Shown here piece by piece: positions 38,903-49,110 of a stretch of DNA of 64,000 nucleotides (the first letter of the stretch is position 1; every line of letters begins with the position of its first letter). A program made the position numbers and the translations under genes. The stretch lies in assembly GCA_022823625.1 (NCBI GenBank), contig JAJEHQ010000001.1, forward strand, positions 1 through 64,000, written 5' to 3'. The notes under the pieces are model-generated. The model did no database searches. It was not told the DNA's origin and worked only from the letters and a program-made list of their open reading frames with translations. Source of the DNA: Gammaproteobacteria bacterium. GTDB taxonomy: Bacteria > Pseudomonadota > Gammaproteobacteria > Arenicellales > JAJDZL01.

Positions 38903-40515
38903 CGGTCAATGACAGCAATCATACGGATGTCATTCTCAGATTGGAAGACATTAAAATTGAAGGATTTTCCGACGAAAAATGGCATCCCATCATTCGCGGC
39001 GTTGATTTGACACTGCGTCGAGGCGAGGTAATGGGGTTGGTTGGAGAGTCCGGCTCTGGTAAAACAACACTAGGTCTTGCCAGTATGGGCTTTACCCGTG
39101 CGGGGTGCAGATTATCAGCCGGTACGGTTATTTTTGACAATATGGATTTAAGCGCAATACCGGTTCCCGAAAGGCGCAAGTTGTGGGGGACGCGTATTGC
39201 TTACGTTGCACAGTCGGCAGCAGCATCATTCAATCCCGCTCGCCGGGTGATTGATCAAACGATTGAAGCTACTTTAAGGCGGGGTTCAACAAACCGCCAA
39301 ACTATTGAGCAAGACGCCCGCGTACTTTTCGCATCATTGCAATTGCCCGATCCGGAAAACATCGGTGAACGTTATCCGCATCAGGTATCAGGCGGGCAGT
39401 TGCAGCGGATGATGACAGCGATGGCGATGTCGCCACGCCCGGATTTAATCATCTTTGACGAGCCAACTACCGCATTGGATGTGACCACGCAAGTCGAAGT
39501 CCTGATCGCCGTTCGAAATCTAGTAGAACAACACAACACAGCAGCAATTTATATTACGCACGATTTGGCTGTTGTTGCACAAATGGCGGACCTGGTCATG
39601 GTTTTGAGATACGGTAAGGAAGTTGAGCAGGCCGAAACGCGCCAGATCATCAAGGCGCCTGAAGAGGACTACACCAAGACGTTATGGTCGGTACGAGCGT
39701 TGGAAAAAGAACAGGTTCGTACTGAGGACATCGTTTTGTCCATTGAAAATGTTGACGCAGCTTACAACCAGACGATCAAGGTTTTGCAGGACATCAGTAT
39801 TTCTATTCCCCGAGGCCGAACCGTTTCAATTGTTGGGGAGAGTGGCTCGGGGAAATCCACGGTAGCTCGGGTTATCACAGGATTGCTTCCACCATCGACA
39901 GGTCGAGTACGGTTCAACAACGATGATCTGCCTACTTCTACCAAACTGCGCTCAGTGGATCAGAAAAAACGGATTCAAATGATTTACCAGATGGCAGATA
40001 CAGCGATGAATCCCAAGCAGACAGTTTTCGAAATAATCGGCCGTCCCCTTGAGTTTTATCACGGCATGCGGGGTCAGCAAAAACGGGAACGGGTTCAAGA
40101 ACTGTTGAATATGATTGAACTTGAAGATCGGTTTGCCAATCGTTTTCCAAGCGAGCTATCAGGTGGTCAAAAGCAGCGTATTTGTATAGCACGGGCACTT
40201 GCAGCCCAACCTGAATTAATCATTTGTGACGAGGTCACCTCGGCGCTCGATCAAATTGTTCAGGAAGGCATTCTCAGACTCCTGTTGAATCTGCAAGAAA
40301 CTTACAACATTACTTATTTGTTCATCACCCATGATATTGCGGTTGTCAAGGCAATCTCTGATGAAATTGTGGTCATGTACCAGGGTAGCGTCGTTGAGCA
40401 AGGCATGAAAGATGATGTTTTGTCTCCACCACATCCCGACTACACTCAACTGTTATTGGAATCAGTGCCTGAGATGGACCCGGACTGGTTAACCAATCTG
40501 GTGAAAAATAAGTAA
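38899..40515 (+). CDS. Peptide-type ABC transporter, two fused ATPase domains (DppD-DppF-like)
   Basis: Two Walker A motifs GESGSGKTT and GESGSGKST; two ABC signatures VSGGQLQR and LSGGQKQR. Confidence 0.93.
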   Translation: MTVNDSNHTDVILRLEDIKIEGFSDEKWHPIIRGVDLTLRRGEVMGLVGESGSGKTTLGLASMGFTRAGCRLSAGTVIFDNMDLSAIPVPERRKLWGTRIAYVAQSAAASFNPARRVIDQTIEATLRRGSTNRQTIEQDARVLFASLQLPDPENIGERYPHQVSGGQLQRMMTAMAMSPRPDLIIFDEPTTALDVTTQVEVLIAVRNLVEQHNTAAIYITHDLAVVAQMADLVMVLRYGKEVEQAETRQIIKAPEEDYTKTLWSVRALEKEQVRTEDIVLSIENVDAAYNQTIKVLQDISISIPRGRTVSIVGESGSGKSTVARVITGLLPPSTGRVRFNNDDLPTSTKLRSVDQKKRIQMIYQMADTAMNPKQTVFEIIGRPLEFYHGMRGQQKRERVQELLNMIELEDRFANRFPSELSGGQKQRICIARALAAQPELIICDEVTSALDQIVQEGILRLLLNLQETYNITYLFITHDIAVVKAISDEIVVMYQGSVVEQGMKDDVLSPPHPDYTQLLLESVPEMDPDWLTNLVKNK

Positions 40516-40524
40516 ATACTACCG

Positions 40525-40825
40525 GGAAGCACCATCAAAATAAATTGCTCTGGCCCGCGCCAGCGTCATGTCAATGAAACTTAGCTGAAACCCTGGGTTA
40601 TAAGAAGCATCTCTTGGCAGTCTGACCCATTCGACGGTACCAAGGATACATACCCCATGTAGTTTCTGCGCAGGAATTTTCTTGACAGGGATACCGAGAA
40701 GATGTGGTGCCCCTATATGCCAACGACTGAGATTGAATCAGTCTTCCTCGCGCTGAATATATGACCGATTGCAGTCATAAGTCCAATGGCACCGACAAAC
40801 AAAACCAGTATGTTCTCAGTTAGCT
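40525..40825 (-). pseudogene. Possible gene remnant
   Basis: Minus-strand frames read ENILVLFVGAIGLMTAIGHIFSARKTDSISVVGI* then GAPHLLGIPVKKIPAQKLHGVCILGTVEWVRLPRDASYNPGFQLSFIDMTLARARAIYFDGASR*; no intact start. Confidence 0.3.
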
Positions 40826-40836
40826 TTCATGCATCA

Positions 40837-42243
40837 TCATGCTATGGCAGTGCTTATTGATACTGGTTGTATTTCGTTCCAGACCTGATCAAGTGCTTTA
40901 CCCAAAGCATCGAATAGGTCATGTACCTGCGATTCGGTGATGATCAACGGAGGACATATGCCTACAGAATCACCTGATGGTAGCGCACGTAAAATAAGAC
41001 CGTTTTCAAGACACTTTTGGTAGACCTGCAATGCAACTTTCATATCTGGATCGTAAGGTTGCTTGGTTTCTTTATTCTCGACCAATTCAATTGCACCGAT
41101 CAGCCCAGCTCCGCGTGCTTCGCCAACTAGTGGATGTGAATTAAGTTCTCGAAGTCTACTTTGGAAGGGCTGCATCACCTCGCGTACGTGTCCCATAATA
41201 TTGCGCTCTTCATAAATGTCCAGAGTTTCGATAGCAACTGCTGCACCAACTGGATGTCCACTGTAGGTAAATCCGGTTCCCCATACACCCAATCGATTAC
41301 TCGCTTCTGCAATCACCTGGAATATTTCTTCCGAAATCAACGTCGCGCCGATTGGGATATATGCTGAAGAAAGTTGCTTGGCGACGGTAATCATGTCAGG
41401 TTGGTCAATATTGAATGTGTCACAGCCCCATGGATTACCAGTCCGACCAAAACCGTTAATAACTTCATCAGCAATAAACAAAATGTCGTATTTACGCAGA
41501 ACTTTCTGAATTTTCTCAAAGTAGGTTTTCGGGGGTGGAATAACGCCACCTGCACCCATAAGCGGTTCTGCTATCAAAGCAGCAATCGTATCTGGACCTT
41601 CAGCTAGAATCAACTCTTCCAGTTCTGCAGCTCGACGCGAAGCGAACTCTTCTTCAGTTTCACCGGGTTCGCTAAAACGATAGTAGTGTGGAGTGCCAAT
41701 TTGTTTGAATCTGTCGAGCGGTGCATCAAATGCGTCCTGAATGACTGGAATAGCGGTCAGACTGGTGCATGCAATGGTTACACCGTGATACCCTCTAACT
41801 CGAGAAATAATCTTTTTCTTTTCTGGCCGATTTAGAGCGTTGTTGTAGTACCAGGCTATTTTTACTGCCGAATCAACAGCTTCCGATCCAGAAGTTACAA
41901 AGTAGGCTTTCGACATCGGCTTCGGAGCGATTGATATCAATCGGTCGGCCAATTCTGTAACTACTGGCGCAGTTCGTCCAGCAAAACTGTGGTTGTATGG
42001 CAACGTTTCAAGTTGCCGTTTAGCGGCATCGGCCAGACGCTGTTCGCTAAATCCAAGTGAGGTACACCAAAGACCAGCCAGACCTTCAATAAACTTATTG
42101 TCGTGCTCATCCCAAATATAAATGCCTTCTCCCCGTACATAGGTCTTGGGACCAGTCTGCTGGTGGGCAATGTGATTGGTGTAGGGGTGCAAATTGGATC
42201 TGATGTCCTTTTGCGCGATGGAGGAAAGTTGCATGACCATCAC
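40837..42243 (-). CDS. Class III aminotransferase (omega-amino acid/pyruvate type)
   Basis: YFVTSGSEAVDSAVKIAWYYN; ILFIADEVINGFGRTG; VAKQLSSAYIPIGA PLP-lysine region. Confidence 0.92.
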   Translation of the reverse strand: MMVMQLSSIAQKDIRSNLHPYTNHIAHQQTGPKTYVRGEGIYIWDEHDNKFIEGLAGLWCTSLGFSEQRLADAAKRQLETLPYNHSFAGRTAPVVTELADRLISIAPKPMSKAYFVTSGSEAVDSAVKIAWYYNNALNRPEKKKIISRVRGYHGVTIACTSLTAIPVIQDAFDAPLDRFKQIGTPHYYRFSEPGETEEEFASRRAAELEELILAEGPDTIAALIAEPLMGAGGVIPPPKTYFEKIQKVLRKYDILFIADEVINGFGRTGNPWGCDTFNIDQPDMITVAKQLSSAYIPIGATLISEEIFQVIAEASNRLGVWGTGFTYSGHPVGAAVAIETLDIYEERNIMGHVREVMQPFQSRLRELNSHPLVGEARGAGLIGAIELVENKETKQPYDPDMKVALQVYQKCLENGLILRALPSGDSVGICPPLIITESQVHDLFDALGKALDQVWNEIQPVSISTAIA

Positions 42244-42265
42244 CTCATACTCATGTTCGATGTTG

Positions 42266-43801
42266 TTAAACGAATGCGTCCGGAAACGATTCCTTCCGCA
42301 TTGTAATGAATTCGTTCAATGCCGCATCTATTGATTGATCAATTTCTGGCGGCACATAATTTACAAGCATTTGCTTCCATATTGCATTTGCTCTTTCTAT
42401 TGAGCTCAGACTTCCGTCAGCTTCCCACTGCTCAAAACTGTTGTTGTCTGCAGTACTTGATCGATAAAACGCAGTTTCAAAATTTTCCTGGGTATGCGCA
42501 CATCCCAGAAAGTGATTTCCAGGTCCAACTTCGAACAATGCACTTAAAGCCTGACCGTTTTCAGAAATATCGATGCCATTGAGGAAAGTCTGTAATACGC
42601 CAGCCTGATCTGCATCAAGAATGAACTTCTCATAACCCATGACTAACCCACCTTCCAGCCAACCAGCGGTGTGCAGCATGAAGTTGACCCCAGCCAGCAT
42701 GGCAGCCTGTAGGGTATTAGCTGATTCGTAGGCAGCCTGGGCGTCAGAAATCTTTGAAGCGCAAAGTCCGCCACCGCTTCGAAATGGTACGTTGAGCCGC
42801 CGGGCGAGTTCCGCACAGATGAACAGAACGAGCGAAGGTTCAGGTGTTCCAAATGTCGGCGCACCAGATTGCATTGAGATTGAACTGCTGAACGTGCCGA
42901 AAATTACCGGTGCTCCAGGCCGCACCAATTGTGCGAAAGCCATTCCAGCCGTGGCTTCAGCGAGAATCTGGGTACAGGTACCGACGACAGTCACAGGGGA
43001 CATGGCGCCTGACAGAATGAATGGAGAGATGACGGTTCCTTGACCATGCTTGGCGTAGACCTTCAGTGCGGCAAGCATGGTGTCATCAAACGTCATGGGA
43101 GAGTTGACATTGATTAACGACAGAATGCAAGTGTTTTGGTCAACAAATTCATCACCGAACACAATTTTGGCCATGTCAACTGTGTCTTGAGCACGTTCAC
43201 CGCTGGTGACCGATCCCATAAACGGTTTGTCTGAATACTTCAAATGTGAATAAATCATATCCAGATGACGTTTGTTCACCGGCAGGTCCACAGGTTCACA
43301 GACAGTCCCACCAGAATGGTGGAGGGCAGGGGACATATACGTCAATTTGACGAAGTTTCTAAAATCTTCTATGGTAGCATAGCGTCGCCCCTCGTCCAGA
43401 TTACGGATAAATGGTGGGCCGTATGCCGGCGCAAACACTGCTGTGTCCTTTGCAATGTGAACACTTTTTGCGGGATTTCTGGCGTGCTGCATGAAATTTG
43501 ATGGTGCATTTGATTGAATGATTTCCCGCAGCATGCCGGGCTCAAATTTGACGCGCTCACCTTCCACCGATGCACCAGCCTTGCGCCAGATATCAAGTGC
43601 TTCGGAGTCGTCACGAAATTCAATTCCGATCTCTGCAAGTACTCGATCGGCATTGTGCTCGATTAAAGCCAATGTTTCTTCAGGAGCAATACTGTAAACG
43701 GGTACCTTACGTTTGATGTAAGGTAAAGATTGAATTGAGATATTTGAACGTGCCGCCTGACGGGCTGATCGACCGCCAGATCGCGTTCGCCTCGCACTCA
43801 T
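42266..43801 (-). CDS. Trimethylamine/glycine-betaine methyltransferase (MttB) family protein, non-pyrrolysine
   Basis: 511-aa uninterrupted ORF; MttB-family sequence LEVGPGNHFLGCAHTQENFETAFYRSS; no in-frame UAG. Confidence 0.88.
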   Translation of the reverse strand: MSARRTRSGGRSARQAARSNISIQSLPYIKRKVPVYSIAPEETLALIEHNADRVLAEIGIEFRDDSEALDIWRKAGASVEGERVKFEPGMLREIIQSNAPSNFMQHARNPAKSVHIAKDTAVFAPAYGPPFIRNLDEGRRYATIEDFRNFVKLTYMSPALHHSGGTVCEPVDLPVNKRHLDMIYSHLKYSDKPFMGSVTSGERAQDTVDMAKIVFGDEFVDQNTCILSLINVNSPMTFDDTMLAALKVYAKHGQGTVISPFILSGAMSPVTVVGTCTQILAEATAGMAFAQLVRPGAPVIFGTFSSSISMQSGAPTFGTPEPSLVLFICAELARRLNVPFRSGGGLCASKISDAQAAYESANTLQAAMLAGVNFMLHTAGWLEGGLVMGYEKFILDADQAGVLQTFLNGIDISENGQALSALFEVGPGNHFLGCAHTQENFETAFYRSSTADNNSFEQWEADGSLSSIERANAIWKQMLVNYVPPEIDQSIDAALNEFITMRKESFPDAFV

Positions 43802-43818
43802 TTAGTAATCTCCATTTT

Positions 43819-45675
43819 TTATTCTGCCTTTGTTTGGGGTCTGGGAAATCGATTTGCTTTGTCGTAGGGATATACGTCTTCCAATATTCCGGCTCGAATA
43901 AGTTCTTGTTTGTTCCGCCAAAACTCCGCTGTCATTAGATCACCATGAATTTCAGCAAAGTGATTTTTGATCAGTGGATGCACCAAAAAGTACTTTTCAA
44001 ACTCTTCTGGAAATACATCGTCCTCTCCAACTGAGAACCATGGTTCAGTCGCCATGTCGTCAAAAGGGTTGGAAGACTGCGGGAACTTTCTGATTTTACA
44101 TTCATCCAGGTAACGAATTTCGTCGTAGTCGTAAAACACAACACGTCGATTTCTGGTTACGCCAAAATTTTTGAGTAGCATATCGCCAGGAAAAATGTTT
44201 GCTGCAGCCATTTCCTTGATGGCATCGCCATAGCCCCTCGCAAAATAGAGCGTATCTTTTTCTTCATCAAAATTCTGCAGGTACAGATTGAGTGGAATCA
44301 TTCGATGCTCAATATAGACGTGCTTGAGGACTACGACATCATCTTCGATGATTATCGAATGTGAGCAGGTTTTCTGCAGATTATCAAGCAGTTCACTTTC
44401 AAATCGGTCGAGTGGCAAAGCAACTTCAGAATATTCAAGTGTATCTGCCAGACGTCCGACCCGATCGTGCTGTTTGACCAGGTGATACTTCTCGATGACC
44501 GTTGAACGGGATAGCTTCTTTGGTGGTTCGAAGGAGTCTTTGATCAATTTAAACACATACTGATAGGATGGCAGCGTAAATACCATCATAACCATGCCTC
44601 GTGTGCCTGGTGCTTCAATAAATGAATCTGTCGAATGCGACAGGTGGTGCAGGAAGTCTCGGTAAAATTCAGTCTTTCCCTGCTTGTGAAAGCCGATTGC
44701 AGAATACAGATCGGCTTTGCTTTTGCCAGGTAATATGCCCATCAAGAAATCTACAGTTGCTGATGGGACCTGTGTTTTCACCATAAAGTAAGCTCTGGAA
44801 AAGCCAAAAATTGCATCCAGGTCGGACGGGTTCAGAATCAAGGCGTCGACATAAAGACTGCCTTTTTCATTGTTCAGTATCGGTACGATAAACGGTGTCA
44901 CCTGGTAGTCATTTATCACTCGCCCAATCAGATAAGCAGCCTTGTTTCGGAAGAACAGAGATGATAGAACATCTATCTGAAAATTTAATGACTCGGAACG
45001 CTTGTCTCTCGGAAGCACTCGCCCTAGGTGCTTTAGAATCTGTCTGACGTCATGAGATAAATTTTCATATTCGAGTCTGAAGTTAAGATCGCTGAGAATG
45101 TCGAAAATCGTATTTTTGAATCCGCGTGAGGCAGGGTAGTAGGAGCGATAGACTGGCCGATCTGCCTGAATGAATTCTGTGGATACAGATGATCGAACGA
45201 AAATATGACTATTTTTGAAATAGCGGCGATGAAATAACTTGCAAAATACCGAGTTGTAAAAACTTTCAGCCAGTTCAGGCTGCCGATGCTCCAGTAGAAG
45301 TCGAATGAAATGAATTTTGACTTCTTCCCATAAAGTTTTGTCTAGCTCTGAGATGTGCAGTTTGGTTCGCAGGATCTCGACAGTTTCTTCGATTCTTTTG
45401 TCATAAAAGTGAATTCGCTGTCTGGCAGCCTCGCGTACTTCGTGCCAGTTGGCTTGTTCAAATCGTTCCTGTGCACCGGAAGTTATTTCCTGATAAAGGG
45501 TGAAGTGTTTCTCAAAGCCGTCAAGAATGGTTCGGGCAATCTTATCAGCACGCCTTGGTTTAGACCGAAAATTCGTTCCTTTCCAAGCTTTTTTAGATGG
45601 AGTAGTTGCCTGATCAAAGTAGATTGTTTTTGCAGACTTAGCCATTTTGATTTTCGATTTTGAGGCTGATCCCAA
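43819..45675 (-). CDS. aceK: Isocitrate dehydrogenase kinase/phosphatase
   Basis: Full-length AceK (RGMVMMVFTLPSYQYVFKLIKDSF, VFYDYDEIRYLDECKIRKFP); start may be 45645. Confidence 0.95.
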   Translation of the reverse strand: MGSASKSKIKMAKSAKTIYFDQATTPSKKAWKGTNFRSKPRRADKIARTILDGFEKHFTLYQEITSGAQERFEQANWHEVREAARQRIHFYDKRIEETVEILRTKLHISELDKTLWEEVKIHFIRLLLEHRQPELAESFYNSVFCKLFHRRYFKNSHIFVRSSVSTEFIQADRPVYRSYYPASRGFKNTIFDILSDLNFRLEYENLSHDVRQILKHLGRVLPRDKRSESLNFQIDVLSSLFFRNKAAYLIGRVINDYQVTPFIVPILNNEKGSLYVDALILNPSDLDAIFGFSRAYFMVKTQVPSATVDFLMGILPGKSKADLYSAIGFHKQGKTEFYRDFLHHLSHSTDSFIEAPGTRGMVMMVFTLPSYQYVFKLIKDSFEPPKKLSRSTVIEKYHLVKQHDRVGRLADTLEYSEVALPLDRFESELLDNLQKTCSHSIIIEDDVVVLKHVYIEHRMIPLNLYLQNFDEEKDTLYFARGYGDAIKEMAAANIFPGDMLLKNFGVTRNRRVVFYDYDEIRYLDECKIRKFPQSSNPFDDMATEPWFSVGEDDVFPEEFEKYFLVHPLIKNHFAEIHGDLMTAEFWRNKQELIRAGILEDVYPYDKANRFPRPQTKAE

Positions 45676-45879
45676 TTTAAAGTCGAATATGTTGAAAAAT
45701 TGTTTGAATTTCTATCAAATTCGTCCAATAAGTTTAATGTAATTTAACTGCATGATACCAACGAAACAACACAGAGTTGCAGACGCACTTAGTGCCATGC
45801 AGCGCGTTGAAATATACTCAACGAACGAAGTTGGATTAATGGCAAAAATTAAATCAAATTGAAGTAAGAGGCACAAAGA

Positions 45880-48315
45880 ATGGACACTCATGCAAGAGTT
45901 GTAATTATCGGTGGCGGCGTCGTTGGGGTGGGAACACTTTACCACCTAGCTAAGAAAGGATGGAGCGACGTCATTTTGTGTGAAAGGACGGAACTGACAG
46001 CTGGCTCAACATGGCATGCGGCAGGATTATTGCCGCTTTTCAATATGAGTTATGCCGTTGGTCAATTGCACAAATATTCTGTTGACCTCTATAAGTCCCT
46101 GGAAGCCGAAACGGGACAGAATGTTGGGTTCCACGTTACTGGAAACCTCCGGTTGGCGCGTACTCGGGACCGAATGGATGAATACAAGAAGTATTGTGGC
46201 ACAGCCAATACCATCGGTGTTCCATTCGAGTTGATCACACCATCCGAAATCAAAGAGCTTTGGCCATTGATCAACCTTGATGGTTTGATTGGCGCACTGT
46301 ACCATCCGGATGACGGTCATATTGCACCAGTTGACGTGACGAACGCAATGGCAAAAGGTGCACGAGACAGAGGTGCCAAGATCTACCAGCAAACGCAAGT
46401 GACAGGTCTAACCCGAACACGCGGCGGTGAGTGGAAAGTTTCAACAGGCAAAGGTGACATCACTTGCGAGCATTTGGTATGCGCAACCGGAAACTATTCA
46501 CAGGACATAAGCCGTCTATTGGGAATCAACATTCCTTCAATTCCCGTGCAGCATCAGTACATCGTGACTGACGTTGTGCCTGAACTCAAAGAGTATCGGG
46601 AGAGCGGCGGCGAGGAACTCGCGGTGCTGCGGGAATCCGATGCTTCCTACTATTTGCGCGAGGAACGGATGGGCTATATCCTGGGGCCATATGAAGTTGG
46701 TGCTCCGGCAGTGTTTGCGGACGGTGTTCCATCCGGGTTTGAGAAAGACCTGTTTCCCGGTGACCTGGATCGTCTACTGCCGCATGTTGAAGCAGCTATT
46801 CATCGAGTGCCGTCGTTTGAAACGGCTGGAATCAAAGATATCGTCAATGGCCCTATCGCTTATACACCGGATGGTAGTCCATTAATTGGACCGGCTTGGG
46901 ACTTGCCCAATGTTTGGTTGAATGAAGGCCATAGTTTTGGGGTAACCGCATCCGGTGGGGCAGGGTGGCAACTGGCTGAGTGGATTGTTGAGGGCGAACC
47001 GACCATTGACCTCTTAGCAGTTGATCCACGCCGGTATGGCGATTATGCTCGTGGACCATTCCTGGTGAAGAAGAATGAAGAAGCATATGAAAATGTGTTC
47101 ACGGTGCACTACCCGGATGAAGAAAGACCCGCTTGCCGACCAGCTAAAACCAGTCCGATTCATGATCGTCTGGGTGGTATGGGAGCAGTTTGGGGTCAGC
47201 GCTATGGATGGGAGAGACCAAACTGGTTTGCTCCAGACGGTGTCGAAGCGGTCGATGATTGGAGTTTCAGGCGGTCGAAATACTTTGAACATGTTGGCAG
47301 CGAGCACAACAACATTCGGAACAATGTCGGAATCATCGACATTACCAGTTTTTCCAAGTTTCGAGTATCAGGTGCAGGTGCTGAAACCTTTCTTGATCCA
47401 TTGGTAGCGAGGCGATTACCAAAAGCACCTGGGCGCATTCAACTTTGTCATGTGCTGACGAAAAATGGTGGAGTGAGAAGCGAATTCACGGTTACCCGGA
47501 ATACAGACGGATCGTTTTACCTGGTGAGTTCTGGAGCTGCAGAACGTTTTGATTTGAGTTTTCTGAACAAACACTTGCCGGACGACAACTCAGTACAGGT
47601 AGAAAACCTGACAACGAGCTATGCAACACTGGTTGTTGCCGGGCCAAATTCAAGAAAGGTGCTGCAGAAACTGACTGATACCGACTTGTCTTCAGAGGCT
47701 TTTCCCTGGTTGACGGCACAGGATATTTATGTTGGCGTCGCACCGCTTCGGGCGATGCGCGTTAATTTTGTTGGTGAGCTGGGCTGGGAGTTACATCATC
47801 CCATTGAATATCAACGTCATATCTTTGAGCAGTTGATGGATGCTGGTCAGGAGTTTAACATTGGGCAGTGTGGCATGCGGGCAATGGACTCGCTGAGGAT
47901 CGAAAAATCCTATCGCATGTGGGGACAGGATCTGACTCGCGAGTACACCATGCTTGAGGCGGGATTGGGAATATTCGTTCACATGGACAAGGGTGATTTT
48001 ACCGGTCGTGATGCACTGCGTGCTCAAAAGGAAAGTGGGATTCCGCAAGAGTTTGTTACCGTCGCTGTTGAAGGGATAACCGATGCCGATCCGTTAGGCA
48101 ATGAACCCTTGTGGGATGGCAGGAAAATGATTGGCAGAGCTACAGCGGGCTCATATGGTCACTTCATCGGAAAAAGCCTTGCACTCGGTTACGTTCAGAC
48201 CGGATATGGCAAACCTGGAACAAATTTCGAAATAGAAATTTTGGGTGAAAGATATAATTGCACTGTTGTTGAAAACTCACCTCACGACCCAGAAAACATC
48301 AGGCTCAAATCGTAG
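45880..48315 (+). CDS. FAD-dependent oxidoreductase-GcvT fusion (dimethylglycine dehydrogenase-like)
   Basis: VVIIGGGVVGVGTLYHLAKKGW, STWHAAGLLPLF, C-terminal aminomethyltransferase domain. Confidence 0.92.
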   Translation: MDTHARVVIIGGGVVGVGTLYHLAKKGWSDVILCERTELTAGSTWHAAGLLPLFNMSYAVGQLHKYSVDLYKSLEAETGQNVGFHVTGNLRLARTRDRMDEYKKYCGTANTIGVPFELITPSEIKELWPLINLDGLIGALYHPDDGHIAPVDVTNAMAKGARDRGAKIYQQTQVTGLTRTRGGEWKVSTGKGDITCEHLVCATGNYSQDISRLLGINIPSIPVQHQYIVTDVVPELKEYRESGGEELAVLRESDASYYLREERMGYILGPYEVGAPAVFADGVPSGFEKDLFPGDLDRLLPHVEAAIHRVPSFETAGIKDIVNGPIAYTPDGSPLIGPAWDLPNVWLNEGHSFGVTASGGAGWQLAEWIVEGEPTIDLLAVDPRRYGDYARGPFLVKKNEEAYENVFTVHYPDEERPACRPAKTSPIHDRLGGMGAVWGQRYGWERPNWFAPDGVEAVDDWSFRRSKYFEHVGSEHNNIRNNVGIIDITSFSKFRVSGAGAETFLDPLVARRLPKAPGRIQLCHVLTKNGGVRSEFTVTRNTDGSFYLVSSGAAERFDLSFLNKHLPDDNSVQVENLTTSYATLVVAGPNSRKVLQKLTDTDLSSEAFPWLTAQDIYVGVAPLRAMRVNFVGELGWELHHPIEYQRHIFEQLMDAGQEFNIGQCGMRAMDSLRIEKSYRMWGQDLTREYTMLEAGLGIFVHMDKGDFTGRDALRAQKESGIPQEFVTVAVEGITDADPLGNEPLWDGRKMIGRATAGSYGHFIGKSLALGYVQTGYGKPGTNFEIEILGERYNCTVVENSPHDPENIRLKS

Positions 48316-48357
48316 CCAAATCACACAAGTTTTTTCAATTTTCAACCGAGGAGCGGT

Positions 48358-49110
48358 ATGAAAGTCGTTGTTCCTGTTAAACGCGTAATTGATGCGAACA
48401 TTAAAGTCAGAGTGAAGGCCGACCGCTCTGGCGTTGAACTTAACAATGTCAAAATGGCAATGAATCCCTTTTGCGAAATTGCAGTCGAAGAATCGATTCG
48501 TATGAAGGAGTCAGGTGCGGCCGAAGAAATCGTTGTGGTTGCTGCAGGGCCTCAGCAGAGCCAGGAAACCATTCGCACAGCTCTGGCAATGGGTGCGGAT
48601 CGTGGCATCTTGATTCAAACTGATGTACCTTTGGAGCCATTGGCGGTTTCGAAGCTACTGAAGTCGGTAATCGAGCGAGAAGGTCCGGGCTTGGTCGTGA
48701 TGGGTAAACAAGCTGTCGACAACGATAACAACCAAACCGGCCAAATGCTCTCGGCAAAGCTGAACTGGTCGCTTGGTACTTTTGTTTCAAAGATTGAGAT
48801 TAAGGACGATTCTTTTGAAGTTGTTCGAGAGGTTGATGGCGGACTCGAAACAGTATCGCTTTCAAAGCCAAGCGTTATCACAGTTGATCTTCGTTTGAAC
48901 GAACCGAGGTACGCTTCACTACCCAACATAATGAAAGCGCGGCGGAAGCCAATAGAAACGCTGACACCCGATGAACTCGGTGTAGACGTCACACCAAGAA
49001 TTGAAGTGGTGGAAGTCAATGAACCGCCAAACCGCCAGGCAGGGATCAAGGTGTCCAGCGCGGCTGAACTGATCGAAAAACTGAGAGATGAGGCAAAGGT
49101 ACTAGCATGA
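48358..49110 (+). CDS. etfB: Electron transfer flavoprotein beta subunit
   Basis: [31 protein letters not shown]-beta C-terminus. Confidence 0.96.
   Translation: MKVVVPVKRVIDANIKVRVKADRSGVELNNVKMAMNPFCEIAVEESIRMKESGAAEEIVVVAAGPQQSQETIRTALAMGADRGILIQTDVPLEPLAVSKLLKSVIEREGPGLVVMGKQAVDNDNNQTGQMLSAKLNWSLGTFVSKIEIKDDSFEVVREVDGGLETVSLSKPSVITVDLRLNEPRYASLPNIMKARRKPIETLTPDELGVDVTPRIEVVEVNEPPNRQAGIKVSSAAELIEKLRDEAKVLA

Noticed and set aside
42266-43801. Possible pyrrolysine-containing MttB
   Set aside because: No in-frame amber codon in the ORF.
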